Assembly: GCF_001294335.1 (NCBI RefSeq)
Contig: NZ_LGKG01000068.1
Location: 1 to 64,000, forward strand
DNA length: 64,000 bases
DNA from: Streptomyces chattanoogensis
GTDB lineage: Bacteria > Actinomycetota > Actinomycetes > Streptomycetales > Streptomycetaceae
Direction: 5' to 3'
Shown: one piece after another, positions 7,877 through 16,778 of the stretch
Numbering within the stretch: the stretch's first letter is position 1
Layout of the letters: each line of letters opens with the position of its first letter
Made by a program: the position numbers and the translations under genes
Notes under the pieces: generated by a model
What the model was told of the DNA's origin: nothing
Database searches by the model: none
What the model saw: only the letters and a program-made list of their open reading frames with translations

Positions 7877-9961
7877 ATGATCCGGGACGGTGCGGCCCCG
7901 GAGGGAAAGCGGGGGCGTTCCGTCGGCCCGACGGGAGAAATGCCCTTTTCGGGAAAGTTGTCCGCTTGGTTGCTGCGTGGCGGGCAGTTGCTGCCCGACG
8001 GCGCGGTGAGCGGGCCCGTGCACCCCTTGCTGCGGCTCTTCAGCCGCTGGGTGCGGCGGCCGCTGCTGCCCGCCCTGCGGCTGTGGCGGCGCAACATCCA
8101 GCTGCGGGTGGTCGCGACCACCCTGCTGATGTCGCTCGCGGTGGTGCTGCTGCTCGGTGTCGTGGTCGTCGGCCAGGTCCGTAACGGCCTGCTCACCGCC
8201 AAGGCGCAGGCCGCGCAGAGCCAGGCCGTGGGCGGCTTCGGCGTCGCCCAGAAGATGGCCGACGGAGCCGACGACACCCGGCCCGACGACGCCCCCCGCA
8301 CCGGCAACCGCGGCACCCAGGACTCCGCGACCTGGCTGACCGGCCTGGTCGAGCAGCTCGCCAGCGGCGGCCAGGGCGTCTTCTCCGTGGTGGCGCTCAG
8401 CTCCGACTCCGACGAACCGTTCGGCGACTCCAGCCCCGGTACCCGCGGCCCGCGCGCCTCCGGCGACGTCGACCCCGAGCGCAGCGTGCCCGCCGAGCTG
8501 CGGCGGAAGCTGGACACCAAGTCCGGGACGTTCCGCCAGTACACCCGGATCAAGCGCATCGGGTCGGACGACGGCGTGCCGGCGCTGATCATCGGCAAGC
8601 GTCTCAACGACATCAACGGCAACCAGTACCAGCTCTATTACCTCTTCCCGTTCAGCCAGGAAGCGGAGTCGCTGAAGCTGGTCACGGGCACCCTCGCGAC
8701 GGCCGGGGTGTTCGTCGTGATCCTGCTCGGGGCCATCGCCTGGCTGGTGGTGCGGCAGGTCGTCACGCCCGTACGGATGGCCGCGGGGATCTCCGAGCGG
8801 CTGGCCGCGGGCCTGCTCCAGGAACGGATGAAGGTCACCGGCGAGGACGACATCGCCCGGCTCGGCGAGTCCTTCAACAAGATGGCGCAGAACCTCCAGA
8901 TCAAGATCCAGCAGCTGGAGGAGCTGTCCCGGATGCAGCGCCGGTTCGTCTCCGACGTGTCGCACGAGTTGCGTACACCGCTGACGACGGTACGGATGGC
9001 GGCCGATGTCATCCATGACGCGCGCGACGAGTTCGACCCCGCGACGGCACGCTCCGCCGAGCTGCTGCGCGGCCAGCTCGACCGCTTCGAATCGCTGCTC
9101 GCGGAGCTGCTGGAGATCAGCCGCTTCGACGCGGGCGCGGCCGCGCTGGAGGCCGAGCCGATAGACCTGCGCGATGTCGTCCACCGCGTCATCGAGGGCG
9201 CGGAGCCGCTGGCCGAGGCCAAGGGCACCCGCATCGTGGTGCGCGGCGCCGAGCTGCCCGTGATCGCCGAGGCGGACACCCGCCGGGTGGAGCGGGTGCT
9301 GCGCAATCTCGTGGTCAACGCCGTCGAGCACGGCGAGGGCCGGGACGTCGTGGTGAAGCTGGCGTCCGGGGGCGGCCGCTCCGGCGGCGCGGTGGCCGTC
9401 GCGGTGCGCGACTACGGCGTCGGCCTCAAGCCCGGCGAGGCGACCCGGGTCTTCAACCGCTTCTGGCGCGCCGACCCGGCGCGGGCCCGTACGACCGGCG
9501 GTACGGGCCTGGGCCTGTCCATCGCCATCGAGGACGCCCGGCTGCACGGCGGCTGGCTGCAGGCCTGGGGCGAGCCGGGCGGCGGTTCGCAGTTCCGGCT
9601 GACGCTGCCCCGTACGGCCGGTGAGGCGCTGCGCGGCTCCCCGATACCCCTGGAGCCGGAGGACTCACGGCGCAACCGCGGCCTGGACGAGTCGGGCCGG
9701 CCGCGCACCGGTGCGGACCGCAAGGCTTCCGCGATCCCGGCGCAGCCGCGCGCCGCGGCCCGTCCCGTGGCTGATCCGGCGGCGCTGCCCGGCGAGGGCG
9801 GCGCCCGCGTGGTGCCGGGGACCGGGGGCGCACGGGGCGAGGGAAGGGCGCACGGCGAGGACGCGCGCGGCGACCGGCCGTCCCCTGGCGGCGCGGACGA
9901 CGGGGCCGGACAGAACGCCGGACGGGGCGTGGAGCGGGAAGGCGGACTGCGTGGACACTGA
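7877..9961 (+). CDS. mtrB: MtrB sensor histidine kinase
   Basis: 694 residues from ATG 7877, one base after the mtrA stop. An in-frame GTG 30 bases earlier would overlap mtrA and is less likely. Two transmembrane helices (about residues 75-100 and 270-297) flank an extracytoplasmic sensor domain. HAMP follows (about 295-350), then HisKA with SDVSHELRTPLTTV (phospho-His about 362) and HATPase_c with NLVVNAVEHGEG and TGGTGLGLSIA. The last ~100 residues are low-complexity, Gly/Arg/Ala-rich and unlikely to be folded. The stop overlaps the GTG start of lpqB. Confidence 0.96.
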   Translation: MIRDGAAPEGKRGRSVGPTGEMPFSGKLSAWLLRGGQLLPDGAVSGPVHPLLRLFSRWVRRPLLPALRLWRRNIQLRVVATTLLMSLAVVLLLGVVVVGQVRNGLLTAKAQAAQSQAVGGFGVAQKMADGADDTRPDDAPRTGNRGTQDSATWLTGLVEQLASGGQGVFSVVALSSDSDEPFGDSSPGTRGPRASGDVDPERSVPAELRRKLDTKSGTFRQYTRIKRIGSDDGVPALIIGKRLNDINGNQYQLYYLFPFSQEAESLKLVTGTLATAGVFVVILLGAIAWLVVRQVVTPVRMAAGISERLAAGLLQERMKVTGEDDIARLGESFNKMAQNLQIKIQQLEELSRMQRRFVSDVSHELRTPLTTVRMAADVIHDARDEFDPATARSAELLRGQLDRFESLLAELLEISRFDAGAAALEAEPIDLRDVVHRVIEGAEPLAEAKGTRIVVRGAELPVIAEADTRRVERVLRNLVVNAVEHGEGRDVVVKLASGGGRSGGAVAVAVRDYGVGLKPGEATRVFNRFWRADPARARTTGGTGLGLSIAIEDARLHGGWLQAWGEPGGGSQFRLTLPRTAGEALRGSPIPLEPEDSRRNRGLDESGRPRTGADRKASAIPAQPRAAARPVADPAALPGEGGARVVPGTGGARGEGRAHGEDARGDRPSPGGADDGAGQNAGRGVEREGGLRGH

Positions 9962-11831
9962 GCGCGGAGACGAGGACCGGGTGGGGCACATGTCCCGTAC
10001 CCGCCCGCGCAGGGGAGCCCGGCGGGCGCGGATCACCGGGCTGCTCGGCTGTGCCGCCGTACTGCTGGCCGGGTGCGCGTCGATGCCGGACAGCGGTGAC
10101 GTCAAGGCGGTCGATCAGTCGCCGCGCGCCGAGGGCGACTCGCAGGTACGGGTCTACGGTGTGCCCCCGCAGGACGGCGCGCAGCCGACGAACATCGTGC
10201 GCAGCTTCCTCGATGCGACGACCAGCGACGAGGCGGATTTCCGCACGGCCAGGCAGTATCTGGCCAAGTCGGCCCGGAAATGGCAGCCGTTCCGGGTCAC
10301 CGATGTGCTCCAGGAGCGCCCCAAGGCCGAGCCGCAGGTCCAGCGCAACCGCGAGGACGAGAACGGCTACACGGTCACCCTGTCCGGCAGCCAGGTGGCG
10401 AAGGTGGACGCCAATCACGCGTACACCCCGGAGGAGCGCAAGTACCGCGCGACGATCCACCTCATCAAGGAGGACGGGCAGTGGCGCATCGACCGGCTGC
10501 CCAACGGCCTGGTGCTCGGGCAGTCCGACTTCCAGCGGATTTACCGTTCCGTCAACAAGTACTACTTCGCGTCCTACAAGTCGGAGTCGTCGCAGCCGAA
10601 GGCGAGCCGGAACGTCCTGGTCGCCGACCCGGTCTATCTGCGCCAGCGGATAGAACCGATCACGGCCAGTGTGGAGGCGCTGCTGTCCGGCCCCACCGAC
10701 TGGCTGGGCGAGGTGACCTCGTCGGAGTTCCCGCCCGGCACCCGGCTCGCCGCGCGTGATCTGTCGCTGGACGACTCCAACGCGCTGCGGGTGAGGCTGA
10801 GCAAGCAGGCGATCAGCACCGACTCCGGCCAGTGCAAGCGGATGGCGGCCCAACTCTTCTTCACCGTGCAGGACATGACGCGGGCGTCGAAGATCAGCGA
10901 CGTGAAGCTGGAGGACGCCGGCGGCGGCTCCCTGTGCGAGCTGTCCCAGGAGCAGGCGGAACGCGACTTCTCGCCGGTCCGGTACGCCGGCCGCTCCGCG
11001 CAGGAGTACTTCATCGACGCCGACCACAAGGTCGTCTCCATGTCCGACTCCGCCGGCGAACCGACGCCGGTGCGCGGCCCGTTCGGCACCGGCAAGACCC
11101 CGCTGCGCTCGGTCGCCGTCTCGCGCGACGAGACCACCGCGGCCGGGGTGTCGGGCGACGGCCGGTCGCTGTACGTCGCCGCCCTGGAGGACGGCGTCCA
11201 GCGCGGCGCCCCGTTGCTGACCTCCACGGGCTCCGCCAAGGACCCGGACGAGGGGCTGACCGCGCCGAGCTGGGACGGTCTCGGCGATCTGTGGATCGCC
11301 GACCGCGGTGCGCACGCCTCGCGGCTGCTGCGGCTGCGCGAGGGGAAGGGCACCCCCGAGGAGGTCGCGGTGCCCGGTCTCGGCAAGCGGCGGATCAAGG
11401 CGATCCGGGTGGCCGCGGACGGCATCCGGATCGCGGTGCTGGTGGAGGACAAGGGCCGTACGACGCTCCAGCTGGGCCGGGTCCAGCGCGGCGGCTCATC
11501 GGCGCACCCGGTGCTCTCGGTGGAGGAACTGCGGCCGATCGCGCCCCAGTTGGAGGACGTGGTGGCCGCATCCTGGGCGGGCGGCAGCCGGCTGGTGGTC
11601 GTCGGCCGGGAGTCCGGCGGCGTGCAGCAGATGCAGTACATGGAGACCGACGGTTCGGCGTCCAACGCGCAGACGCTGCCAGGTGTCAACGGCGTCAAGG
11701 CCGTGGCGGCCTCGGAGGACGAGGCCCGGCCGCTGATCGCCGACGCCACCGAGGGCATTGTGCGGCTGTTTCCGGATGCGAACTGGAAGACCGTGGCGAA
11801 GGAAGGGACCGCGCCGGTCTATCCGGGGTGA
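9951..11831 (+). CDS. lpqB: LpqB lipoprotein, accessory protein of MtrAB
   Basis: About 626 residues from GTG 9951, which overlaps the mtrB stop; ATG 9990 is an alternative start 13 codons downstream. A lipoprotein signal with the lipobox LLAGC is followed by a Ser/Met-rich N-terminus. A GerM-like domain comes next (about residues 190-310) and then the LpqB beta-propeller domain (about 330-620). In Mycobacterium, LpqB binds the MtrB sensor domain and modulates MtrA phosphorylation. Gene order and lipobox support that role here. The protein should sit on the outer face of the membrane. A GC-rich hairpin follows the gene. Confidence 0.94.
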   Translation: MDTERGDEDRVGHMSRTRPRRGARRARITGLLGCAAVLLAGCASMPDSGDVKAVDQSPRAEGDSQVRVYGVPPQDGAQPTNIVRSFLDATTSDEADFRTARQYLAKSARKWQPFRVTDVLQERPKAEPQVQRNREDENGYTVTLSGSQVAKVDANHAYTPEERKYRATIHLIKEDGQWRIDRLPNGLVLGQSDFQRIYRSVNKYYFASYKSESSQPKASRNVLVADPVYLRQRIEPITASVEALLSGPTDWLGEVTSSEFPPGTRLAARDLSLDDSNALRVRLSKQAISTDSGQCKRMAAQLFFTVQDMTRASKISDVKLEDAGGGSLCELSQEQAERDFSPVRYAGRSAQEYFIDADHKVVSMSDSAGEPTPVRGPFGTGKTPLRSVAVSRDETTAAGVSGDGRSLYVAALEDGVQRGAPLLTSTGSAKDPDEGLTAPSWDGLGDLWIADRGAHASRLLRLREGKGTPEEVAVPGLGKRRIKAIRVAADGIRIAVLVEDKGRTTLQLGRVQRGGSSAHPVLSVEELRPIAPQLEDVVAASWAGGSRLVVVGRESGGVQQMQYMETDGSASNAQTLPGVNGVKAVAASEDEARPLIADATEGIVRLFPDANWKTVAKEGTAPVYPG

Positions 11832-11839
11832 CGGGAGAC

Positions 11840-11869
11840 GGCGGCCGGGGCCGGGGGGCCGGCCGCCGG
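11840..11869 (+). terminator. Hairpin after lpqB
   Basis: Ten-base perfect arms (CGGCGGCCGG / CCGGCCGCCG) start 8 bases after the lpqB stop. There is no T run, so it may stabilise RNA or be a weak terminator. Confidence 0.5.
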
Positions 11870-11910
11870 AGTTTTCCACAGGGGTGGTGAGCGGCCGCGG
11901 ACGGCGCCAC

Positions 11911-11940
11911 CCTGGAGTCATGCAGCCTGGAGTCATGCAG
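11911..11940 (+). repeat. 15-bp tandem duplication of the comF-type gene start
   Basis: CCTGGAGTCATGCAG occurs twice head to tail (11911-11925, 11926-11940). Each copy carries a GGAG Shine-Dalgarno element and an ATG in the same frame, so the gene has two equivalent start sites five codons apart. Confidence 0.95.
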
Positions 11941-12636
11941 GGGGTGTGGCGGGAACTCGCCGGTCTGGTGCTGCCGGTCGACTGCGCGGGGTGTGGCCGG
12001 CCGCGTACGGAGCTGTGTGCGGGCTGTCGCCGGGCGCTGGTGCGGGACGGGCGCGGTGCGCGCCGGGTGAGGCCGCGGCCGGGACCGGCCGGGCTGCCGC
12101 GGGTGTGGGCGGGGGCGCCGTATGCCGACGAGGTCCGGGCCGTCCTGCTGGCGCACAAGGAGCGCGGCGCGCTGCGGCTGGCGGGGCCGCTGGGGGCGGC
12201 GCTGGCCGGGGCGGTGCGACGGGTGCGGGGCGGTGGCCGGGCGCCCGTGCTTGTGCCGGTACCGTCGGCCCGGAGAGCGGTGGCCGGCCGGGGCCATGAT
12301 CCGGTACGCAGAATCGCCCGCGCGGCCGCCGCCGACCTGCGGCGGAGCGGTGCGGGGGCGCGGGTGCTCCCGGTGCTCCGGCAGTGCCGGCCGGTGGCCG
12401 ACCAGGCGGGGCTGAGCGCCCCGCAGCGGCTGGCGAATGTGGCGGGTGCACTGGAGGTGCCGGGCGCGGCCCGAAGGCTGCTGACGGGGGCGCCAGTGGT
12501 GCTGGTGGACGATCTGGTGACGACGGGAGCCACGCTCGCGGAGGCGGCGCGTGCGGTTGCCGTGGCGGGCGGCCGGGTGGCCGGCGCGGCGGTGGTCGCG
12601 GCACCCCGCAGCGCTTTCGAAAGCAACTGGAACTGA
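11920..12636 (+). CDS. ComF-type phosphoribosyltransferase family protein
   Basis: 238 residues from ATG 11920, or 233 from ATG 11935; both have the same ribosome-binding site because of a 15-bp tandem duplication. An N-terminal zinc ribbon (CAGCGRPRTELCAGC, two CxxC pairs, about residues 20-35) precedes a type I phosphoribosyltransferase fold with the PRPP loop VVLVDDLVTTGATLAEA (about 195-211). The family includes the DNA-uptake protein ComFC and GntX, but in Streptomyces, which is not naturally competent, the role is unknown. It lies about 90 bases downstream of lpqB, beyond a hairpin, so it may have its own promoter. Confidence 0.9.
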   Translation: MQPGVMQGVWRELAGLVLPVDCAGCGRPRTELCAGCRRALVRDGRGARRVRPRPGPAGLPRVWAGAPYADEVRAVLLAHKERGALRLAGPLGAALAGAVRRVRGGGRAPVLVPVPSARRAVAGRGHDPVRRIARAAAADLRRSGAGARVLPVLRQCRPVADQAGLSAPQRLANVAGALEVPGAARRLLTGAPVVLVDDLVTTGATLAEAARAVAVAGGRVAGAAVVAAPRSAFESNWN

Positions 12637-12954
12637 CCGGGAGAATTCATCGTTGCAGGTGATGAGGGGCAAAAATCACCCAAACGGAGCCGGTGGCCGC
12701 AAGGGGGTGCCGACACCCGTCCGGGAGAGCTATGTTCGGTTGTGAGGACTTGGCGGGCGCTTTGCCTCGGATGTCGTCATGCGTGCACTTGGGGGTATTT
12801 GAAGCCACCCTCAAAAGGGGGGAATGGAGATCTTGTCCTTGGGGGAGGAGGAGGTGAAAGTCGCCAAGTCCGAGGCTTCGGCACTCACCGGAGCCTGGTG
12901 CAAGAAGGAGTCGCTCCGCCTGTGTAGCGGAGCGATCCGGGAACGGAGTTCTGC
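12637..12954 (+). promoter_or_regulatory. Long leader/promoter region of hpf
   Basis: This 318-base gap between the ComF-type gene and hpf has no credible coding frame. GGGTAT at 12793-12798 resembles the -10 of stress sigma factors of the SigB group, without a convincing -35 partner. A small hairpin (CGCTCCG...CGGAGCG, about 12913-12933) lies just upstream of the hpf ribosome-binding site. The gap length suggests regulated expression of hpf, consistent with a stress gene, but no site is certain. Confidence 0.35.
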
Positions 12955-13647
12955 GTGGACATCGTCGTCAAAGGCCGCAAGACCGAGGTGCCCGAGCGGT
13001 TCCGCAAGCACGTGGCCGAGAAGCTGAAGCTGGAGAAAGTCCAGAAGCTCGACGCCAAGGTGATCAGCCTGGACGTCGAGGTGTCCAAGGAGCCCAACCC
13101 GAGGCAGGCCGACCGTTCCGACCGAGTGGAGATCACCCTCCGCTCCCGTGGCCCGGTGGTCCGGGCCGAGGCGGCCGCCGCCGATCCGTACGCCGCGCTG
13201 GACCTGGCCACCGCCAAGCTGGAGGCGCGGCTGCGCAAGCAGCACGACAAGCGCTTCTCCCGTCGTGGGAACGGCCGCATCCCGGCGAGCGATGTCGCCG
13301 TCAGCGTCCCCGACGCCGCGCGCCTGAACACCAATGGTGAGCTCGCCGCCACGAGCGAGGCCGAGCCAGCGGTGCCGACCACCAAGATGGGCTCGCTCGA
13401 CGTCCTGGGCGAAGGCCCCCTGGTCGTCCGCGAGAAGACCCACTCCGCAGCGCCGATGACCCTCACCCAGGCGCTCTACGAGATGGAGCTGGTCGGGCAC
13501 GACTTCTATCTCTTCGTCGATGCCGACACCAAGCTGCCGAGCGTGGTCTACCGGCGGCATGCATATGACTACGGCGTCATCCACTTGAACCCCGATTCGT
13601 TCGGGGAGGAAGAGCCAGGCGGCGCGGGCGGCGCGCTCGGCGGCTGA
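12955..13647 (+). CDS. hpf: Ribosome hibernation promoting factor, long form
   Basis: 230 residues, GTG start preceded by a GGAACGGAG ribosome-binding site. The N-terminal YfiA/HPF domain (about 1-105) begins MDIVVKGRKTEVPERF, and a flexible linker follows (about 110-165). The C-terminal dimerisation domain (about 168-215) has the conserved LTQALYEMELVGHDFYLFVD and a following YRRHAYDYGVIHL. Long HPF binds the 30S decoding region and pairs ribosomes into inactive 100S particles in stationary phase or stress. A perfect hairpin follows the stop. The long non-coding leader suggests specific control. Confidence 0.96.
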   Translation: MDIVVKGRKTEVPERFRKHVAEKLKLEKVQKLDAKVISLDVEVSKEPNPRQADRSDRVEITLRSRGPVVRAEAAAADPYAALDLATAKLEARLRKQHDKRFSRRGNGRIPASDVAVSVPDAARLNTNGELAATSEAEPAVPTTKMGSLDVLGEGPLVVREKTHSAAPMTLTQALYEMELVGHDFYLFVDADTKLPSVVYRRHAYDYGVIHLNPDSFGEEEPGGAGGALGG

Positions 13648-13661
13648 CAACTCATCCGTCC

Positions 13662-13689
13662 GGTGCCCCCGGCGCACGCCGGGGGCACC
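13662..13689 (+). terminator. Hairpin after hpf
   Basis: Thirteen-base perfect arms (GGTGCCCCCGGCG / CGCCGGGGGCACC) around a two-base centre, starting 14 bases after the hpf stop. The T run is missing, as is common for Streptomyces terminators. Confidence 0.7.
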
Positions 13690-13881
13690 ATCGTGCCTGA
13701 AGAACGCAGGAGTTGAAGCCGTATAGTGTTTGTGCCAGCCAGGGAGTATGTGGACACGAAACGGCGACTTGCCGGGGAGACGGTCGTATGGCATTGATCG
13801 GGCCGGCCGCACGGGGCTGTTGTCAACCAGCCTTATTTCCAAGCTCTGGCCCTTCGGCCGAGTAGTTGACGGGGAGGAACG

Positions 13882-14643
13882 ATGGGGGACAGTTTCGGGC
13901 CCGTGAGTGACGGCGCGGACGGCCCGGGGAGCGGTATCGGGGGCGGCACGGAGGCGGGTGTCGCCGCGAGCGTGCCGCGCAAGGAGCCGATCCGGGTTCT
14001 GGTGGTGGATGATCACGCGCTGTTCCGGCGGGGCCTGGAGATCGTCCTGGCCCAGGAAACGGACATCCAGGTCGTCGGCGAGGCCGGGGACGGCGCGGAG
14101 GCGGTCGACAAGGCCGCGGATCTGCTGCCCGACATCGTGCTGATGGACGTACGGATGCCCAGACGCGGCGGTATCGAGGCCTGTACCTCCATCAAGGAGG
14201 TGGCTCCCAGCGCGAAGATCATCATGCTGACGATCAGCGATGAAGAGGCCGATCTCTACGACGCGATCAAGGCCGGTGCCACCGGATATCTCCTCAAGGA
14301 GATCTCCACCGACGAGGTGGCCACCGCGATCCGGGCCGTCGCGGACGGCCAGTCGCAGATCAGCCCCTCGATGGCGTCCAAGCTCCTGACGGAGTTCAAG
14401 TCGATGATCCAGCGTACGGACGAGCGGCGGCTGGTGCCCGCACCCCGGCTCACCGATCGCGAGCTGGAGGTCCTCAAGCTCGTCGCCACCGGCATGAACA
14501 ACCGCGATATCGCCAAGGAACTCTTCATCTCGGAAAACACGGTGAAGAACCACGTCCGCAACATCCTGGAGAAGCTGCAGCTGCACTCCCGGATGGAGGC
14601 TGTGGTGTATGCGATGCGGGAGAAGATCCTCGAGATCCGCTGA
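13882..14643 (+). CDS. NarL/LuxR-type response regulator, no adjacent kinase
   Basis: 253 residues; ATG preceded by GGGGAGGAACG. A Gly-rich N-terminal extension (about 1-35) precedes a receiver domain (about 36-150) with phospho-Asp in DIVLMDVRMPRRGG and switch lysine in YLLKEIS. The C-terminal LuxR-type helix-turn-helix (about 185-245) contains LTDRELEVLKLVATGMNNRDIA and ENTVKNHVRNILEKL. No histidine kinase gene is adjacent, so it is an orphan regulator at a conserved position between hpf and secA. The 192-base upstream gap contains TATAGT (about 13721), a possible -10. The target genes are not visible. Confidence 0.92.
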   Translation: MGDSFGPVSDGADGPGSGIGGGTEAGVAASVPRKEPIRVLVVDDHALFRRGLEIVLAQETDIQVVGEAGDGAEAVDKAADLLPDIVLMDVRMPRRGGIEACTSIKEVAPSAKIIMLTISDEEADLYDAIKAGATGYLLKEISTDEVATAIRAVADGQSQISPSMASKLLTEFKSMIQRTDERRLVPAPRLTDRELEVLKLVATGMNNRDIAKELFISENTVKNHVRNILEKLQLHSRMEAVVYAMREKILEIR

Positions 14644-14666
14644 GCGCGGAGGGGGCGCCGGGCCGG

Positions 14667-15869
14667 TCAGTCGGCCTGGTCGCTCATGTGAGTGAGTTCC
14701 GCGCGGAGGGCCTCGGCCAGTTTCGCGTCGTCGCAGCGCTCCAGGCGTACCGAGTCGCAGCCGACCCAGGCGGCGGCCTCGTGGAGGGCCTGGGCCATGG
14801 GGCGGACGGCCTTGGCGCCCCGCATCGAGACCTGGCGGGCGACGAGGGCGGTGCCCTCGCGGGCCGGGTCGGCGCGGCCCATCAGCCGGCCGCCGGACAG
14901 CAGAGGCATCGCGAAGTAGCCGTGTATCCGCTTGGGGCGCGGGACGTATGCCTCGAGGCGGTGGGTGAAGCCGAAGATCCGCTCCGTCCGCGGGCGGTCC
15001 CAGACGAGGGAGTCGAAGGGGGAGAGCAGGGTCGTGCGGTGCCGTCCGCGGGGCGGTGCGGCCAGGGCGGCGGGATCGGCCCAGGCGGGCTTGCCCCAGC
15101 CCTCGACCTCGACCGGGACCAGCCCGGAACCCTCGATGACGGCATCGACCTGTTCGCCCTTGAGCCGGTGGTAATCGGCGAGATCCGCGCGGGTGGCCAC
15201 GCCCATCGCCGCGCCCGCCTGGGCGACCAGACGGCGCAGGCACTCGGCGTCGTCCAGATCGTCGTGCAGCAGGGCATCGGGGACGGCGCGCTCGGCGAGG
15301 TCGTACACCCGCTTCCAGCCGCGGCGCTCCGTGCAGACCACCTGGCCGGTGTCCAGCAGGAACTCCACCGCGATCTTGGTCTCCGACCAGTCCCACCATT
15401 CACCGCCCTTGCGGCCGCCGCCCAGCTCGGTCGTGGTCAGCGGGCCGTCGGCCTTGAGCCGGTCCAGGACGGCGGCGCAGGAGCGCTCGGCGTCGGCCAT
15501 GATGTGCCAGCGGTGGCCCTTTGCGCGGTAGGCCCGGCGGCGGAAGGCGAAATGCGGCCATTCCCCGATGGGCAGGAGGCAGGCGGCGTGCGACCAGTAC
15601 TCGAAGCTGTGGCCGCCGGTCCAGTAGGCCGCATCGACGGCATCCCGGCCGACCGCGCCGAGGCGGGCGTACGGCACCAGCTCGTGCGAGCGGGCCAGCA
15701 CCGAGATCGTGTCCAGCTGCACCGCGCCCAGATGCCGCAGCACCCCGCGAACCCCCGCCCGCCGGTCCGGGGCGCCCAGCAGCCCCTGCGCACGCAGCGC
15801 CAGCCGCCGGGCGTCGTCCTGGGAGAGCGTGGTCGCGGGCGGGGGCTGGGTGCGCGGCGCTGCGGTCAT
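14667..15869 (-). CDS. YcaQ-family DNA glycosylase (winged-helix, crosslink-repair type)
   Basis: 400 residues from ATG 15869, because family homology begins just after it; the open frame continues upstream but is not family-like. It belongs to the HTH_42/AlkZ superfamily of DNA glycosylases that unhook interstrand crosslinks. The catalytic motif near residue 50 reads VQLDTISVLARSHELV. The Q-L-D triad is the QxD form typical of YcaQ-like enzymes rather than the QxQ form of toxin-resistance AlkZ proteins. It is convergent with the response-regulator gene, 23 bases apart. General alkylation or crosslink repair is the likely role. Confidence 0.88.
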   Translation of the reverse strand: MTAAPRTQPPPATTLSQDDARRLALRAQGLLGAPDRRAGVRGVLRHLGAVQLDTISVLARSHELVPYARLGAVGRDAVDAAYWTGGHSFEYWSHAACLLPIGEWPHFAFRRRAYRAKGHRWHIMADAERSCAAVLDRLKADGPLTTTELGGGRKGGEWWDWSETKIAVEFLLDTGQVVCTERRGWKRVYDLAERAVPDALLHDDLDDAECLRRLVAQAGAAMGVATRADLADYHRLKGEQVDAVIEGSGLVPVEVEGWGKPAWADPAALAAPPRGRHRTTLLSPFDSLVWDRPRTERIFGFTHRLEAYVPRPKRIHGYFAMPLLSGGRLMGRADPAREGTALVARQVSMRGAKAVRPMAQALHEAAAWVGCDSVRLERCDDAKLAEALRAELTHMSDQAD

Positions 15870-15928
15870 GCGGGAAAGAGTAGGGGCGGCCACTGACAAC
15901 GCCCGTGGCGCGGGCCGTGGCCCGGTGG

Positions 15929-16537
15929 TCAGCCCGGATACGGGAGGTACGGCGTGGTGTCCCGAACGGACGGGCCGGCGGCGGCCGGGGGCAGGTCGGA
16001 CGGGAGCAGGGCGCCGATCCAGGCGTCGCGCCGGGTGCCCTGGTGGATCAGTTTGGCGCGCAGGGTGCCCTCCATGCGGAAGCCGACCTTGCGGGCCACC
16101 GCCCGGGAGCCCTCGTTGCCCACCTCCGCCAGCCACTCCATCCGCTCCACCCCGAGATCCGCGAACGCCCAGCGCACCACCTCGCGGGCCGCCTCGGCGG
16201 TGTACCCGTTGCCGCGGTGCTCCCTGGCCGTCCAGTAGCCGAGCTCCGCCTGCCGCTCGGGGGCGTGCAGCAGGGCGAGGCGTATCAGGCTCATGGCGCC
16301 GACCAGGGAGCCGTCGGCCCGGGAGAGCACGGCGAAGGCATAGCCGGTGTCGGCGCGCCAGCCCTCCGGGGCGGTGGCGCCGACGAACCGTTCCGCGTCC
16401 TCCAGGCCGTACGGAGAGGGGACGGTCGTCCAGCGCGGGATGTCGGGTTCCTGACAGGCGGCGTGGACCGCGGCAGCGTCCGACGGGGCGAAAGGGCGCA
16501 GGACGAGACGCTCGGTGGTGAGGGTGACGGGCTCCAT
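15929..16537 (-). CDS. GNAT-family N-acetyltransferase (RimJ-like)
   Basis: 202 residues. Standard Acetyltransf_3 architecture beginning with [14 protein letters not shown], acetyl-CoA loop region [16 protein letters not shown] (about 113-128), then [17 protein letters not shown], typical of RimJ/RimL-like acetyltransferases that modify protein N-termini or small amines. It lies 59 bases upstream of the YcaQ-type gene in the same direction and is divergent from secA. The substrate cannot be told from sequence. Confidence 0.9.
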   Translation of the reverse strand: MEPVTLTTERLVLRPFAPSDAAAVHAACQEPDIPRWTTVPSPYGLEDAERFVGATAPEGWRADTGYAFAVLSRADGSLVGAMSLIRLALLHAPERQAELGYWTAREHRGNGYTAEAAREVVRWAFADLGVERMEWLAEVGNEGSRAVARKVGFRMEGTLRAKLIHQGTRRDAWIGALLPSDLPPAAAGPSVRDTTPYLPYPG

Positions 16538-16778
16538 ACCGCGAGTCTGCGGGGCCGCGCGGCGGGCCGCGACGGGATTTCGCGGTGATTCCCGGCACCT
16601 TCTCGCCCGCTCACGCGTTCACCTGAGGAGGGCATACCTGCCGCCGCTGCGGCTAACCTCCCGGCCTGACAGAGTCCTCCTTTACGATGGCCGTTGCGGC
16701 GGGGCCTGCCCCCTTGGAAAAATGCCGCGCCCGCGCACCCGACCGTGCCAGGCCCGACCGGCAAGGAGACCAGCCCAA

